This document shows positions 1-8,489 of a stretch of DNA of 64,000 nt, one piece after another. The stretch is from Pseudomonas fluorescens (lineage in GTDB: Bacteria; Pseudomonadota; Gammaproteobacteria; Pseudomonadales; Pseudomonadaceae). Location of the stretch: assembly GCF_001307155.1 (NCBI RefSeq), contig NZ_CP012830.1:3346501-3410500 (forward strand). Direction: 5' to 3'. The notes beneath the pieces were generated by a model. That model was not told the origin of the DNA. It made no database searches and saw only the letters and a program-made list of their open reading frames with translations. Made by a program: the position numbers and the translations under genes. How positions within the stretch are numbered: position 1 is the first letter of the stretch; the number at the start of each line of letters is the position of its first letter.

Positions 1-31
1 GAGTCTGTGCCGATAACAGAGAGGGCGAGTG

Positions 32-1159
32 ATGCTGTTCGCAGACGAAGACAAGTTAGTTGAACAAGCGATGCAGGAGAGTTGCATCCAGGGGCAGGCT
101 TTGTTGCCTGAGCTGGAAGGCAAAACGTTCCGCGAGCAATGGTTGCTGGCAGCGGCGACAGGGCTGCTGCGCACCTCCAATAGCACCGTGACAAACAAGC
201 TCGCGATGGTGGAAGGATTGGGCATGAGCGGTCTGAGTCCTGCCCTTTGCTATGCGCTGGCTTCACAGTTGTTCGGTATGCAATTGCCTATGCAGCCCTG
301 GCTGAATGCCGAACAGCGCAAACAACTGGCAGGCCTGGAAACCGGAGAGACGCTGTTGTGTCACGCGCTGACTGAAGTGCAGGGCGGTAGTGATCCGAAG
401 TCGATGGAAACCGTGGCTGAACGTCAGGCGGACGGTAGTTATCGGTTGACGGGCGAGAAGCGCTTCATTACCGCCGCCCCGGTAGCCGATCACGCTTTGG
501 TGTTCGTTCGTACCGGCAAGGGCCGATCACCATTCGATTTATCAGTCGCACTGGTTGACCTGTCGGATGCGGGCGTAGTGCGCAGTGAGCCGCTGGACAA
601 GACCGCGTTGCCCGGCGTACCGATGGGGGTGTTGACCTTTGACGGTGTGCGGTTGGAAGAGCACAGCCTGTTGGGAGGCGAGGGGGCGGGTTTCTCTGTA
701 ATGACCGCGACCACGACCTGGGAACGAGCGCTGCTGATGGGGTATGCACTAGGCCCCATGCACAGGATGCTGGATCAGACGGTTGAGTGGAGCCGGGAGC
801 GAATTCACTTCGGTAGATCCATGAGCTCCAGTCACCTGGTGGCGGGGCATGTGGCCGACATGAGCATGTACCTTTACCGTTCGCGAAAACTGCTCTACGG
901 CATTGCGCGGCGCATCGATGCCGGGGTGACGATTCGTCAATTGAGCGGTGAGGCCGCGATGGTAAAGATTTCGGTTTCTGAAGACTTTACGCGGCTGTCG
1001 CAGTTGGCAGCCCAGTTAGGTGGTGTGCGTTCTTACATCGCCGATTCCGGTCGGGCGATCGATCTCATCAGCCCATTGGCGTCAATGACCTATGCGGGGG
1101 CGAACGATCTGCTACGTATCAGCGTGGCGCGCCAGGCTGGTTTGCCAGTCGAGAACTGA
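32..1159 (+). CDS. Acyl-CoA dehydrogenase family flavoprotein
   Basis: The 375-residue protein has the acyl-CoA dehydrogenase layout: an alpha-helical N-terminal domain, a middle beta domain with TEVQGGSDP (equivalent of the FAD-contacting TEPGAGSD motif) and NG/TGEKRFIT-like segment, and a C-terminal helical domain with RIHFGRSM. Such enzymes oxidise acyl-CoA or carrier-bound acyl thioesters to 2,3-enoyl products using FAD. Near the C-terminus the usual YEGTNE motif reads YAGAND, so the glutamate used as catalytic base in short- and medium-chain members is not at that position. A GTG at 29 is an alternative start; the ATG at 32 is preferred, with GAGAGGG upstream. It heads a same-strand run with a second dehydrogenase-like gene, a transporter, a hydrolase and a PanB-like enzyme. 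That company suggests a biosynthetic or modifying role rather than fatty-acid degradation. The operon probably begins left of the window. Confidence 0.85.
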   Translation: MLFADEDKLVEQAMQESCIQGQALLPELEGKTFREQWLLAAATGLLRTSNSTVTNKLAMVEGLGMSGLSPALCYALASQLFGMQLPMQPWLNAEQRKQLAGLETGETLLCHALTEVQGGSDPKSMETVAERQADGSYRLTGEKRFITAAPVADHALVFVRTGKGRSPFDLSVALVDLSDAGVVRSEPLDKTALPGVPMGVLTFDGVRLEEHSLLGGEGAGFSVMTATTTWERALLMGYALGPMHRMLDQTVEWSRERIHFGRSMSSSHLVAGHVADMSMYLYRSRKLLYGIARRIDAGVTIRQLSGEAAMVKISVSEDFTRLSQLAAQLGGVRSYIADSGRAIDLISPLASMTYAGANDLLRISVARQAGLPVEN

Positions 1160-1203
1160 GCGCTCGCTAGAGTTTTTGAATCATATACATAAGGTCAACG
1201 CAT

Positions 1204-2385
1204 ATGGCTTTGCCACATCAAATCGATGAAATTCTCACGTTGGTGGATCGCATCGGTACACGGCTGGTCGACTTGGCTCCGTTGGTAGATAACCAACAAT
1301 CGGATAGTAGCGAGAGCTATCAACTGATCAAGGAGTCTGGTCTGTTGGGCTTGCTGATCCCTCGCGAGGCTGGGGGGGCGGGTCTGAATTATCTGGAATA
1401 TAGCCAGGTTCTGGCGCGACTTGCCCAGTATGACGCGGCAACTGCGCTGGGATTCAATATGCACAATGTGGCGCTTGGCTCGTTATGTGAGTCGGCGGGG
1501 AAATCGCTGTCAGCGGCTGCGGATGCCTTTCGCTCCTGGGTATTTGATGAGGTGATATCGCACAACAAGATGTTTGCATCTGCGACGTCAGAGCTGGGTA
1601 GTGGTGCGCGGTTGCGAGGTATCCAGACACATTACCGCCCGCATGAAGGCGGCTTCCTGCTCAATGGCAACAAGTCTTTCGTGTCGTTGGCAGGCGCTGC
1701 AGACTATATCGTAGTAACGGCAAAACCTGAGGGTAACGACAGCGACAGCGAAATCAGCCACTTCGTGGTCGGTCGCAATGACGAAGGTGTGCGTTACGGC
1801 CAAGTTTGGGACGGGTTTGCCATGAATGGTACCCAGACCGCCAGCATGACTTTTGAAAATGTACTTTTGACCCGCCAGCGTTTGTTTCTGGCAGTCGAAG
1901 GGATGTCTTTGTTCAAGCTGGTACGTGAGCCTCATTGGATGATTTCCGGTTATACCGGTGTTTATCTTGGGATTGCTACCGCGTTGCTGCAACACATCAC
2001 CGAGGCCGTGCGCTCCACGCCTTCCCAACTCGAATCCAGCGCGATCCATCAGGAAGTAGGCCGGCTATCGGCTGAGTTGCAAGCGGGTCGAGCGTTGCTG
2101 AATGAGGCCGGCACACTCATCGTGCAACGGCGCGGAACGATAGAGGCGAATGCCGCTGTGCATGCTGCCAAGTACTTCATCGGTGAGCTTGCGCCGAAGA
2201 TGGCAATGGCGGCGGTCAAGATTTGTGGTGCGAGCACATTGAATCGTAGCCGACCGCTGGAACGATTCCTGCGCGAATCGTTCTTTTGCAGTGTTATGCC
2301 GGCCAAGCCAATGGACTGTCTGGAGTACTTAGGCAAGGCCCAACTGGGGGTTAATCTGTTCGATGCACGACAGATTAACTGGTAG
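1204..2385 (+). CDS. Acyl-CoA dehydrogenase-like protein (second copy)
   Basis: This 393-residue protein is a divergent member of the acyl-CoA dehydrogenase superfamily. The N-terminal segment GLLGLLIPREAGGAGLNYLEY matches the helix-turn region of the family, and NGNKSFVSLAGAADYIVV matches the beta-domain strand that carries the NG-K-F-I signature. The TEPGAGSD segment is weak (TSELGSGARL). The C-terminus lacks a YEGTNE-like motif and ends in a segment around DCLEYLGKAQ, so the usual catalytic glutamate is not visible. Dehydrogenases, acyl-ACP oxidases and flavin-dependent monooxygenases share this fold, so substrate and reaction stay open. The ATG at 1204 follows AAGGT. It lies 44 bp after the first dehydrogenase gene and 6 bp before the MFS gene, and the two flavoproteins probably act in one pathway. 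They are not close copies of each other. Confidence 0.8.
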   Translation: MALPHQIDEILTLVDRIGTRLVDLAPLVDNQQSDSSESYQLIKESGLLGLLIPREAGGAGLNYLEYSQVLARLAQYDAATALGFNMHNVALGSLCESAGKSLSAAADAFRSWVFDEVISHNKMFASATSELGSGARLRGIQTHYRPHEGGFLLNGNKSFVSLAGAADYIVVTAKPEGNDSDSEISHFVVGRNDEGVRYGQVWDGFAMNGTQTASMTFENVLLTRQRLFLAVEGMSLFKLVREPHWMISGYTGVYLGIATALLQHITEAVRSTPSQLESSAIHQEVGRLSAELQAGRALLNEAGTLIVQRRGTIEANAAVHAAKYFIGELAPKMAMAAVKICGASTLNRSRPLERFLRESFFCSVMPAKPMDCLEYLGKAQLGVNLFDARQINW

Positions 2386-2391
2386 TGACTC

Positions 2392-3594
2392 ATGCGAGTT
2401 CCAACCCAATTCAGACGCGCCGCCTGGCTCAGCACTTATCTGTTGTTGGTGGTGATGATGGTGGGGACCTTGCCGACACCGTTGTATCCGCTCTATGCCA
2501 CGCAATTAGGCTTGTCTCCATTTGTGGTGACGTTGGTATTCGCGTCCTACGCACTCGCCATCCTGTTCAAACTGATGGTGTTTGGTCGATTGTCTGATTT
2601 GTTGGGCAGACGCGCAGTGCTGGGGCTCGGGCTCGGGCTGACATTTGCCAGTCTGTTGAGTTTTTTGCTCTGGCCCACGTTAGCCGGTTTGTTCGTCGGG
2701 CGAATATTGTCCGGGATGGCAGTAGGGTTGATGGTGGGGGCCACGACTGCCTATCTGAGCGAGTTGCTGAGTAATCGGTCACTCGCGGCACTGATCTCCA
2801 GCTTGAGCAACATGAGCGGTCTGGGGCTTGGGGCGTTACTGTCTGGCTGGGTGGCAGAGAGTGCCGCGCAGCCGCTCCATGCCAGTTATATCGCGCTGCT
2901 GTTCATGCTGTTGCCGGGTTTGCTGTTGCCATGGCTACCCGAAACAGTGATCTACGGAGGTACTCGCCCACCGTTGCGATTGCAGCGATTGAGGATACCG
3001 AGTGAGATGCGGCAAGCCTTTATGGCCGTGGCAATGTCGGTGTTGTGCGGCTTTAGCTTTCTTGGCTTGTTCGCCGCACTGGCTGGTCGTTTCCTCGCAA
3101 TTGGATTGCATCACAGTGGCCTTCTGTTGAGCGGAGGCATTGTCTTTTTGACTTTCTGCAGTGCTGCAATCGGCCAGTTGCTGGTGTTGCGATTGTCGCC
3201 CCGTCGAGTCGTTCCCGTTGGTGTCTGGCTGCTGCCCTTGGCTTTGGCCTGTGTCTGGCTGGCCTTTCATTTTGCATCCTTGTCCTTGTTCCTGGGGGGA
3301 GCGGTCTTGGGAGGGATGGGGGCGGGCATGGTGCTGCGCGCAGGTCTGGGACTGGTGACGATGTTGTCTCCTGCCGATCGTATTGCGGAGGTCAGTTCAG
3401 GCTTTTTCGTCGCGGCCTATTTGGGGTTGATTGTGCCCGTGGTCGGGGTGGGTTTGCTTTTGTCCGTATGGGATATGTCTTCAACCATTGGCCTGTTCGG
3501 CGCACTGGTGACGATATTGGTGATTTTCAGCAGCCGTGCGGTTTTGGGGCTTGGCCCGGCACCCGGTTTGCCTATCGCAGTAGGGGGTGAATGA
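2392..3594 (+). CDS. Major facilitator superfamily transporter
   Basis: A 400-residue integral membrane protein with about twelve hydrophobic segments. After transmembrane segment 2 the cytoplasmic loop reads GRLSDLLGRRAVL, the canonical MFS motif A (G-x-x-x-D-x-x-G-R-R). The first helix carries the TPLYPLY segment common in drug- and metabolite-exporting MFS carriers. Such proteins couple small-molecule transport to the proton gradient in the inner membrane. The gene starts 6 bp after the upstream dehydrogenase gene and its stop overlaps the start of the hydrolase gene (ATGA), so it is clearly part of the same operon. Export of the operon's product is a plausible role, but uptake cannot be excluded. 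Confidence 0.88.
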   Translation: MRVPTQFRRAAWLSTYLLLVVMMVGTLPTPLYPLYATQLGLSPFVVTLVFASYALAILFKLMVFGRLSDLLGRRAVLGLGLGLTFASLLSFLLWPTLAGLFVGRILSGMAVGLMVGATTAYLSELLSNRSLAALISSLSNMSGLGLGALLSGWVAESAAQPLHASYIALLFMLLPGLLLPWLPETVIYGGTRPPLRLQRLRIPSEMRQAFMAVAMSVLCGFSFLGLFAALAGRFLAIGLHHSGLLLSGGIVFLTFCSAAIGQLLVLRLSPRRVVPVGVWLLPLALACVWLAFHFASLSLFLGGAVLGGMGAGMVLRAGLGLVTMLSPADRIAEVSSGFFVAAYLGLIVPVVGVGLLLSVWDMSSTIGLFGALVTILVIFSSRAVLGLGPAPGLPIAVGGE

Positions 3595-4388
3595 TGGCGA
3601 CGATCTCGCTGAATGGCGGAGAAATTGATTATTTGCTGATCGACGGTGAGTCAGATCTTCCTCCGCTTGTACTGCTGCATGAGGGACTCGGTTGCATTGC
3701 GATGTGGCGACGTTTCCCTTATCGACTGGCAGCAATGACCGGACGCCGAGTGCTCACTTATAGCCGCTATGGTTACGGTCACTCGTCTCGAGCGGATTTG
3801 CCACGTCGTTCTGACTATATGCACGTGGAGGCGCAGCAGGTATTGCCTGAACTGCTGGAAAAACTGCAGCTTCGCAATCCAGTGCTGGTGGGGCATAGCG
3901 ATGGCGCGTCTATCGCGCTGCTCCATGCGAGCAAATTCCCTGTTGCGGGGCTGGTGCTGTTTGCTCCACATGTTTTCGTCGAATCCATCACCTTGAGCGG
4001 CATCGACGCCGCGCGAAATTCGTTCCTGGCCGGGAACCTGGAACGACAACTCGCTCTGTTTCATCCCGATCCCAAAGCAGTCTTCGAGGGGTGGAGCAGT
4101 GTCTGGAGGTCCGATCATTTTCTTGACTGGAATATTGAGCAGTGCCTGGCCGATATCCGTTGCCCTGTCTTGTTGTTGCAGGGAGATCGGGACGAGTACG
4201 GAACGCTGGCGCAGCTGAGCGCGATTCAACGCAAGATACCCGCAGTGGTCACCCAGCATTGCCTGATCGATTGCGGACACTCGCCGCATCTTGATCAGAC
4301 CGCCCACACACTTGATCTGATAGTCGAATTCTTCGACCAGATGACGGGCGTATCGCCCAGAGCCGAATTGGCGTCCGCGTCGATTTAA
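3591..4388 (+). CDS. Alpha/beta hydrolase
   Basis: A 265-residue alpha/beta-hydrolase fold protein. The nucleophile elbow is GHSDG with Ser at about residue 103, an oxyanion-hole segment LLHEGLG sits near residue 30, and the C-terminal catalytic histidine is probably in DCGHSPHLDQ. LLQGDRDEYGT contains the likely acidic residue of the triad. It has no signal peptide and should be cytoplasmic. The start ATG overlaps the transporter stop codon as ATGA, with GGGGGTGA just upstream; a second ATG follows directly at 3594. In this operon it could act as a thioesterase, lactonase or C-C bond hydrolase on the pathway intermediate; the sequence does not decide which. Confidence 0.85.
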   Translation: MMATISLNGGEIDYLLIDGESDLPPLVLLHEGLGCIAMWRRFPYRLAAMTGRRVLTYSRYGYGHSSRADLPRRSDYMHVEAQQVLPELLEKLQLRNPVLVGHSDGASIALLHASKFPVAGLVLFAPHVFVESITLSGIDAARNSFLAGNLERQLALFHPDPKAVFEGWSSVWRSDHFLDWNIEQCLADIRCPVLLLQGDRDEYGTLAQLSAIQRKIPAVVTQHCLIDCGHSPHLDQTAHTLDLIVEFFDQMTGVSPRAELASASI

Positions 4389-4430
4389 GAGGTCCTTCCT
4401 TCAACGCTATTTTCGCGAGGAGCTAACTTC

Positions 4431-5255
4431 ATGAGTACCGCAATCAGTGAAACCCGCCGTCTAACCGTACCCGACATCAGGGCTTGCAAGGGCAACCGCA
4501 AGATCGTGTCGTTGACCGCGCACAATCGATCGCTCGCTGAAATCGTTGACGAATTTGTCGACGTTATCCTGATGGGGGATTCGACCGCGATGGTTGCCTA
4601 CGGGCAGCCCAACACACTGGATTTCACTTTGGATCAGACGATCCAACACAGTCGCGCGGTAGTGCGTGCTACACGTCGCGCGTGTGTGGTGGCTGATCTG
4701 CCGTTCGCCTCCTATCAGGAGTCGCCGGCTCAGGCTTTCCGCAGTGCAGCGCGGTTGATGAAGGAAGCGAATGTCGCAGCGGTAAAAGTGGAAGGTAATG
4801 CGGCCATGGCGCCCACCGTGCAGTTTCTGGTGGAGCGGGGCATTCCAGTGATGGCGCATATCGGGTTGATGCCCCAGTTCGTCAACACCATGGGTGGGTT
4901 CAAAGCCCAAGGTATGGATGAGCAATCGGCAGACTCTATCTGTGAGGCAGCCATGGCGATGGAATCAGCAGGGGCCTTTTGCATCGTGCTGGAGGGGGTA
5001 GCAGAGCCGCTGGCCCGAGAGTTGACCGAGGTACTGCGCGTGCCGACGATCGGAATCGGGGCCTCGCCCGCGTGCGATGGCCAGGTGCTGGTGATCGAAG
5101 ATATCCTGGGTCTTGGTGGTGAGTTCGTACCGCGTTTCGCTAAACGTTATGTCGATGCCCATGCTGTTATCCGCGATGCAGTGGGGCAGTACGCATCGGA
5201 TGTCCGCAATGGCTGCTTTCCTGAACTCTCGCACTGCTTTGGAGTGAAACGCTGA
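4431..5255 (+). CDS. PanB-like ketoacid hydroxymethyltransferase (divergent paralog)
   Basis: This 274-residue protein is homologous to PanB, which transfers a hydroxymethyl group from 5,10-methylene-tetrahydrofolate to 2-oxoisovalerate. Metal-binding and catalytic positions are kept: Asp50 in MGDS, Asp89 in ADLPF, Glu121 in KVEGN and Glu188 in LEGV, followed by [16 protein letters not shown]. The substrate-side motif TAYD of housekeeping PanB is TAHN here and other loops diverge. Pseudomonas panB normally lies next to panC, which is absent, and the neighbours are flavoproteins, a carrier and a hydrolase. I infer a specialised paralog that hydroxymethylates a different 2-oxo acid. The start is supported by GAGGAG 9 bases upstream of the ATG, and a 42-bp gap separates it from the hydrolase gene. 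It is the last gene of the accessory operon. Confidence 0.82.
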   Translation: MSTAISETRRLTVPDIRACKGNRKIVSLTAHNRSLAEIVDEFVDVILMGDSTAMVAYGQPNTLDFTLDQTIQHSRAVVRATRRACVVADLPFASYQESPAQAFRSAARLMKEANVAAVKVEGNAAMAPTVQFLVERGIPVMAHIGLMPQFVNTMGGFKAQGMDEQSADSICEAAMAMESAGAFCIVLEGVAEPLARELTEVLRVPTIGIGASPACDGQVLVIEDILGLGGEFVPRFAKRYVDAHAVIRDAVGQYASDVRNGCFPELSHCFGVKR

Positions 5256-5599
5256 CATTAATGCTGCTTGACTCGGAGTGCTCGGCAAGCGTTCGAGCTA
5301 CCTCCCCTCTTGAAACTCAGACCTTAAGGGGATTGCGCGCAGACTGATAGAGGAAGTCTATGCACAAGCAGGGTCGCTTCAGCTTCGCTGCGGCTGACGA
5401 ACGCGCCGGCATCCATTTCCCGCTCTATCATGGTCGCCCGGGGTTTTGCTTCGAGCTGGGTATTGAATGTGTGTGTCTGTTGGGGTCAACCTTTACGTCT
5501 GATTTGGGCGTGCCATTGGTGGGGGCCTTTCTTTCTAAACCTCGCCATCGCTTTTCGCACGGTACCAAAAATGTGCCATTAACTTTTTCAGGAACGCCC
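5256..5599. other. Intergenic junction between accessory operon and core genes
   Basis: I see no convincing gene in these 344 bases. A reading frame in phase with the next gene can be opened from an ATG at 5360 preceded by GAGGAAG, but its 80 codons show no recognisable domain and would add an unusual N-terminal extension to the MBL hydrolase. No clear intrinsic terminator follows the PanB-like gene. The stretch is probably the border where the accessory operon meets the conserved chromosome. Confidence 0.4.
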
Positions 5600-6244
5600 A
5601 TGGACGCTGCCAAACCCGCTCTGATTCGCGAGACCTTTCCCGTTGGGCCGTTGCAGTGCAACTGCACGATCATCGGTGATCCGATCACCAAGAAGGCCAT
5701 CGTTGTCGATCCGGGTGGCAATCATGAGTTGATTCTGGCGCGGCTCGAGGCGTTGGGGTTGAAGGTGGTGAGCATCATTCATACACACGCGCACCTGGAT
5801 CACTTCCTTGCGTCGGGCCAGTTGAAAGAGAAAACCGGCGCGACGTTGCACCTGCATAAAGAGGATCAGTTCCTTTGGGACAATCTGGAGATGCAGTGCC
5901 AGATGTTCAGGGTGCCATACACGCCGGTGCCATCGCCGGATCGTTGGTTGGCCGATGATGAAGAGCTTGCCTGCGGTTGTGGCGTGGCATTGCACACGCC
6001 GGGTCATACACCGGGTTCCATGAGCTTTTGGTTTTCTGAGGCTAAGCTGCTGATTGCCGGCGACACGCTGTTTCGTCGCGGGGTAGGGCGTACGGACTTG
6101 TGGGGCGGTGATCAGGCGACCATCGTGCGTTCGATCAAGCAGCGTTTGTACACCCTTGATGAAGAGGCGACAGTCATCACCGGACACGGTCCCGATACTC
6201 GTCTGGGCGATGAAATGCGTGAAAATCCTTTTGTGCGGGCCTGA
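5600..6244 (+). CDS. MBL-fold metallohydrolase (GloB/YcbL-like)
   Basis: A 214-residue single-domain metallo-beta-lactamase-fold protein. The metal-binding signature HTHAHLDH lies near residues 60-67, a further ligand is in HTPGHTPGS, the bridging Asp is in AGDTLFRRGVGRTD, and the last His is in TGHGPDT near the C-terminus. This is the pattern of small glyoxalase-II-like (type II, YcbL) hydrolases that cleave glutathione thioesters or related substrates in the cytosol. The length fits that family, which lacks the long C-terminal domain of classical GloB. I chose the ATG at 5600 (AGGA upstream) because homologous sequence begins there with RETFPVGPLQCN; an in-frame ATG at 5360 would add 80 unrelated residues. 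Confidence 0.88.
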   Translation: MDAAKPALIRETFPVGPLQCNCTIIGDPITKKAIVVDPGGNHELILARLEALGLKVVSIIHTHAHLDHFLASGQLKEKTGATLHLHKEDQFLWDNLEMQCQMFRVPYTPVPSPDRWLADDEELACGCGVALHTPGHTPGSMSFWFSEAKLLIAGDTLFRRGVGRTDLWGGDQATIVRSIKQRLYTLDEEATVITGHGPDTRLGDEMRENPFVRA

Positions 6245-6360
6245 TTTTCCGGGCTGCGTAATGGCCTGATGGAATTTTTGCCTTAGGTCGTGTTCCAACG
6301 CCCGCAGGGGTCTATTGCCAACGTCCGTTGCACCACAGAATGTAAAAGTAGGAGCTCTCC

Positions 6361-7089
6361 ATGTTCACCTCGAGTCGTTTGATTATTGTCGCTACTGCCG
6401 TGGCCATGCTGGCTGGCTGTGCCAACCAGAACCCGTATGACAATCAGGGGCAGGCCGACAGCGGCTCCACGGGCATGAGCAAAACCGCCAAGTACGGCGG
6501 CCTGGGTGCGCTGGCCGGTGCTTTGGCCGGTGCAGCCATCGACCACAACAACCGTGGCAAGGGCGCGCTGATTGGCGCCGCTGTTGTCGGTGCTTCCGCC
6601 GCCGGTTACGGTTACTACGCTGACCAGCAGGAAAAGAAACTGCGCGCCAGCATGGCCAACACCGGGGTTGAAGTGCAGCGTCAGGGCGATCAGATCAAGC
6701 TGATCATGCCGGGCAACATTACGTTCGGTACCGACTCGGCAAACATCGCTCCAAGCTTCTACCAGCCGCTGAACAACCTGGCCGGTTCGCTTAAAGAGTT
6801 CAATCAGAACCAGATTGAAATCGTCGGCTACACTGACAGCACCGGCAGCCGCCAGCACAACATGGACCTGTCCCAGCGTCGTGCTCAAAGCGTGGCAACT
6901 TACCTGACGTCGCAAGGTGTCAGCGGTGCCAACCTGTCGGCACGTGGTGCCGGTCCGGATAACCCGATTGCCAGCAATGGCGATGTCAATGGTCGGGCGC
7001 AGAACCGTCGTGTAGAGGTTAACCTCAAGGCGATTCCGGGTCAGCAGTATGGCCAACCTGCCCAGCAGCAAGGTCAGCAGTACCAGTAA
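6361..7089 (+). CDS. OmpA-family outer-membrane lipoprotein
   Basis: The 242-residue protein has a lipoprotein signal peptide with lipobox LAGC (Cys at about residue 20), so it should be acylated and sorted to the outer membrane. Residues about 45-90 are a glycine-zipper segment (GGLGALAGALAGAAI, GAAVVGASAAGYG). The C-terminal half is an OmpA-like peptidoglycan-binding domain with ITFGTDSANI, IEIVGYTDSTGS and the RRVEV signature, resembling YiaD. The tail is rich in Gln (Q-Q-Q-G-Q-Q). It likely tethers the outer membrane to peptidoglycan. AGGAGC lies upstream of the ATG, and a strong terminator follows at once, so the gene appears monocistronic. Confidence 0.92.
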   Translation: MFTSSRLIIVATAVAMLAGCANQNPYDNQGQADSGSTGMSKTAKYGGLGALAGALAGAAIDHNNRGKGALIGAAVVGASAAGYGYYADQQEKKLRASMANTGVEVQRQGDQIKLIMPGNITFGTDSANIAPSFYQPLNNLAGSLKEFNQNQIEIVGYTDSTGSRQHNMDLSQRRAQSVATYLTSQGVSGANLSARGAGPDNPIASNGDVNGRAQNRRVEVNLKAIPGQQYGQPAQQQGQQYQ

Positions 7090-7116
7090 CAAAAAACCTG
7101 ACTGAACCCCAGGTGT

Positions 7117-7160
7117 AAAAAGCCCGCCCGATTCTCAGCAGATCGGGTGGGCTTTTTTTT
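7117..7160 (+). terminator. Intrinsic terminator of the OmpA-like lipoprotein gene
   Basis: A 12-bp stem (AGCCCGCCCGAT with ATCGGGTGGGCT, one G-T pair) is closed by a 9-base loop and followed by eight T residues at 7153-7160. It begins about 30 bases after the stop codon. Confidence 0.93.
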
Positions 7161-7192
7161 GGTTCTTCACGGATTACCGGGAAACACAGCAA

Positions 7193-7234
7193 CAAAAAAG
7201 CCCTCGGACATCACCTGTCCGAGGGCTTTTTTTA
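7193..7234 (-). terminator. Intrinsic terminator of zapG (usable on both strands)
   Basis: A perfect 12-bp stem (AGCCCTCGGACA with TGTCCGAGGGCT) has an A-run on its left side and a T-run on its right side, so it can stop transcription from both directions. It lies 18 bases beyond the zapG stop codon on the minus strand. Confidence 0.92.
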
Positions 7235-7251
7235 TGTCGCGTGAAACCGGG

Positions 7252-7689
7252 TTATTTCTTCAAGCCGTAATGCTCGTCGAGCATGCCAGGGGAGTTCGGC
7301 ATTTTCGGCGCGTAATCGCGTGGCGGCTCCTGATTGCGTGGCGGCGTCAGGCGTTCCCGTGGCGCTTGCACGGCGGCCTCGGAGTGCAGGGCGGCCAGCA
7401 GGCGTTGGCGAGTCTGTTCGTCCAGGGCCAGGCGGTTGGCACCCTCGGCGAGGTGGTCTTGCACTTCCTGATAGCTCTGAGTGAGCTTCTTGACCAGCGT
7501 TGCGGTGCTGTTGAAGTGGGTGACCACTTCATTCTGATAGTTGTCAAAACGTTCCTGAATGTCATCCAGCTGACGTTGCGTGCTGCTAGGCGCGGCATTC
7601 GGCAGAAGGCGGGCGATCAGGAAACCAATGGCGACACCGGCAACCAGGGCAAGAGTCGGCAACAACCAAACTAAGAGCGAGTGTTCCAC
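7252..7689 (-). CDS. zapG: ZapG/YhcB-type inner-membrane division protein (DUF1043)
   Basis: A 145-residue protein with one N-terminal membrane helix (about residues 6-27, LLVWLLPTLALVAGVAIGFL) followed by a polar, probably coiled-coil domain (RQLDDIQERFDNYQNEVV...). This is the layout of YhcB (ZapG, DUF1043), an inner-membrane protein that in enterobacteria links cell division and envelope synthesis. The C-terminus is proline-rich and poorly conserved. The start lies just after a GAAGGACTC stretch on the minus strand. In E. coli, yhcB likewise neighbours zapE and rplM-rpsI, so synteny supports the assignment. It is transcribed divergently from the hydrolase-trpS-zapE group. Confidence 0.88.
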   Translation of the reverse strand: MEHSLLVWLLPTLALVAGVAIGFLIARLLPNAAPSSTQRQLDDIQERFDNYQNEVVTHFNSTATLVKKLTQSYQEVQDHLAEGANRLALDEQTRQRLLAALHSEAAVQAPRERLTPPRNQEPPRDYAPKMPNSPGMLDEHYGLKK

Positions 7690-7835
7690 GAGTCCTTCCT
7701 CTATAAACGGCTTTGCTTTACGTTAACGGCTCGGACCTGCGCTGTATACCGCGACGAGATCGCAATCATGCCAGGCACAGACTTTTAGCTAGACGAGTCG
7801 ACCCTTCGAGAGGTCACGGAGTTCCTTCCTTGCTT

Positions 7836-8465
7836 ATGCGTGAAACCCCTGTATTGATTGATGGCCCGGTGGGCCAACTGGAAGCCTTGTACCTGGACTC
7901 CCCCGAGCCACGTGGCCTGGCGCTGATCTGTCACCCCAATCCGGTGCAGGGCGGCACCATGCTCAATAAAGTCGTTTCGACCTTGCAGCGCACTGCCCGC
8001 GACGCCGGTTTGATCACATTAAGATTTAATTACCGTGGCGTCGGTGCGAGCGCCGGCACGCATGACATGGGCACCGGCGAAGTCGATGACGCTCAAGCCG
8101 TGGCCGAATGGTTTCGCGCCAAACACCCTGGTTTGCCGATGACCCTGTTCGGTTTCTCGTTCGGTGGTTTCGTTGCGGCGAGCCTCGGCGGACGCCTGGA
8201 AGCCAAGGGCGAGCAGCTCAAGCACGTGTTCATGGTCGCGCCGGCGGTGATGCGTCTGGGCGATCAGGATCAGCTGCCGCAGCACGGCGAACTGACGCTG
8301 ATCCAGCCAGAATCCGACGAAGTCATCGATCCGCAACTGGTTTACGATTGGTCTGACGCCCTCGATCGCCCCCATGAGCTGCTGAAAGTGGCAGAATGCG
8401 GACACTTTTTTCACGGCAAGCTGACCGATCTCAAGGATCTGATCCTGCCGCGCCTTTCGAATTGA
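7836..8465 (+). CDS. Alpha/beta hydrolase (YfhR/CocE-like small family)
   Basis: A 209-residue serine hydrolase of the small alpha/beta family often annotated as alpha/beta superfamily hydrolase or dienelactone-hydrolase-like. The oxyanion region is ICHPNPVQGGTM, the nucleophile elbow is GFSFGG with Ser108, and the catalytic His is in ECGHFFHGK near residue 191. The segment LRFNYRGVGASAG is characteristic of this group, which is widespread in Pseudomonas next to trpS/zapE; the physiological substrate is unknown. Longer reading is possible upstream, but the ATG at 7836 gives the conserved N-terminus METPVLIDGP-like. It ends 24 bases before trpS and is probably co-transcribed with it. Confidence 0.85.
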   Translation: MRETPVLIDGPVGQLEALYLDSPEPRGLALICHPNPVQGGTMLNKVVSTLQRTARDAGLITLRFNYRGVGASAGTHDMGTGEVDDAQAVAEWFRAKHPGLPMTLFGFSFGGFVAASLGGRLEAKGEQLKHVFMVAPAVMRLGDQDQLPQHGELTLIQPESDEVIDPQLVYDWSDALDRPHELLKVAECGHFFHGKLTDLKDLILPRLSN

Positions 8466-8489
8466 TTGCAGTCTGATAAGCGATTACCC

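Noticed and set aside
5360..5599. Possible N-terminal extension of the MBL hydrolase, with an upstream GAGGAAG
   Set aside because: The 80 residues show no family similarity and the conserved protein begins at 5600; the site is noted only as an alternative start.
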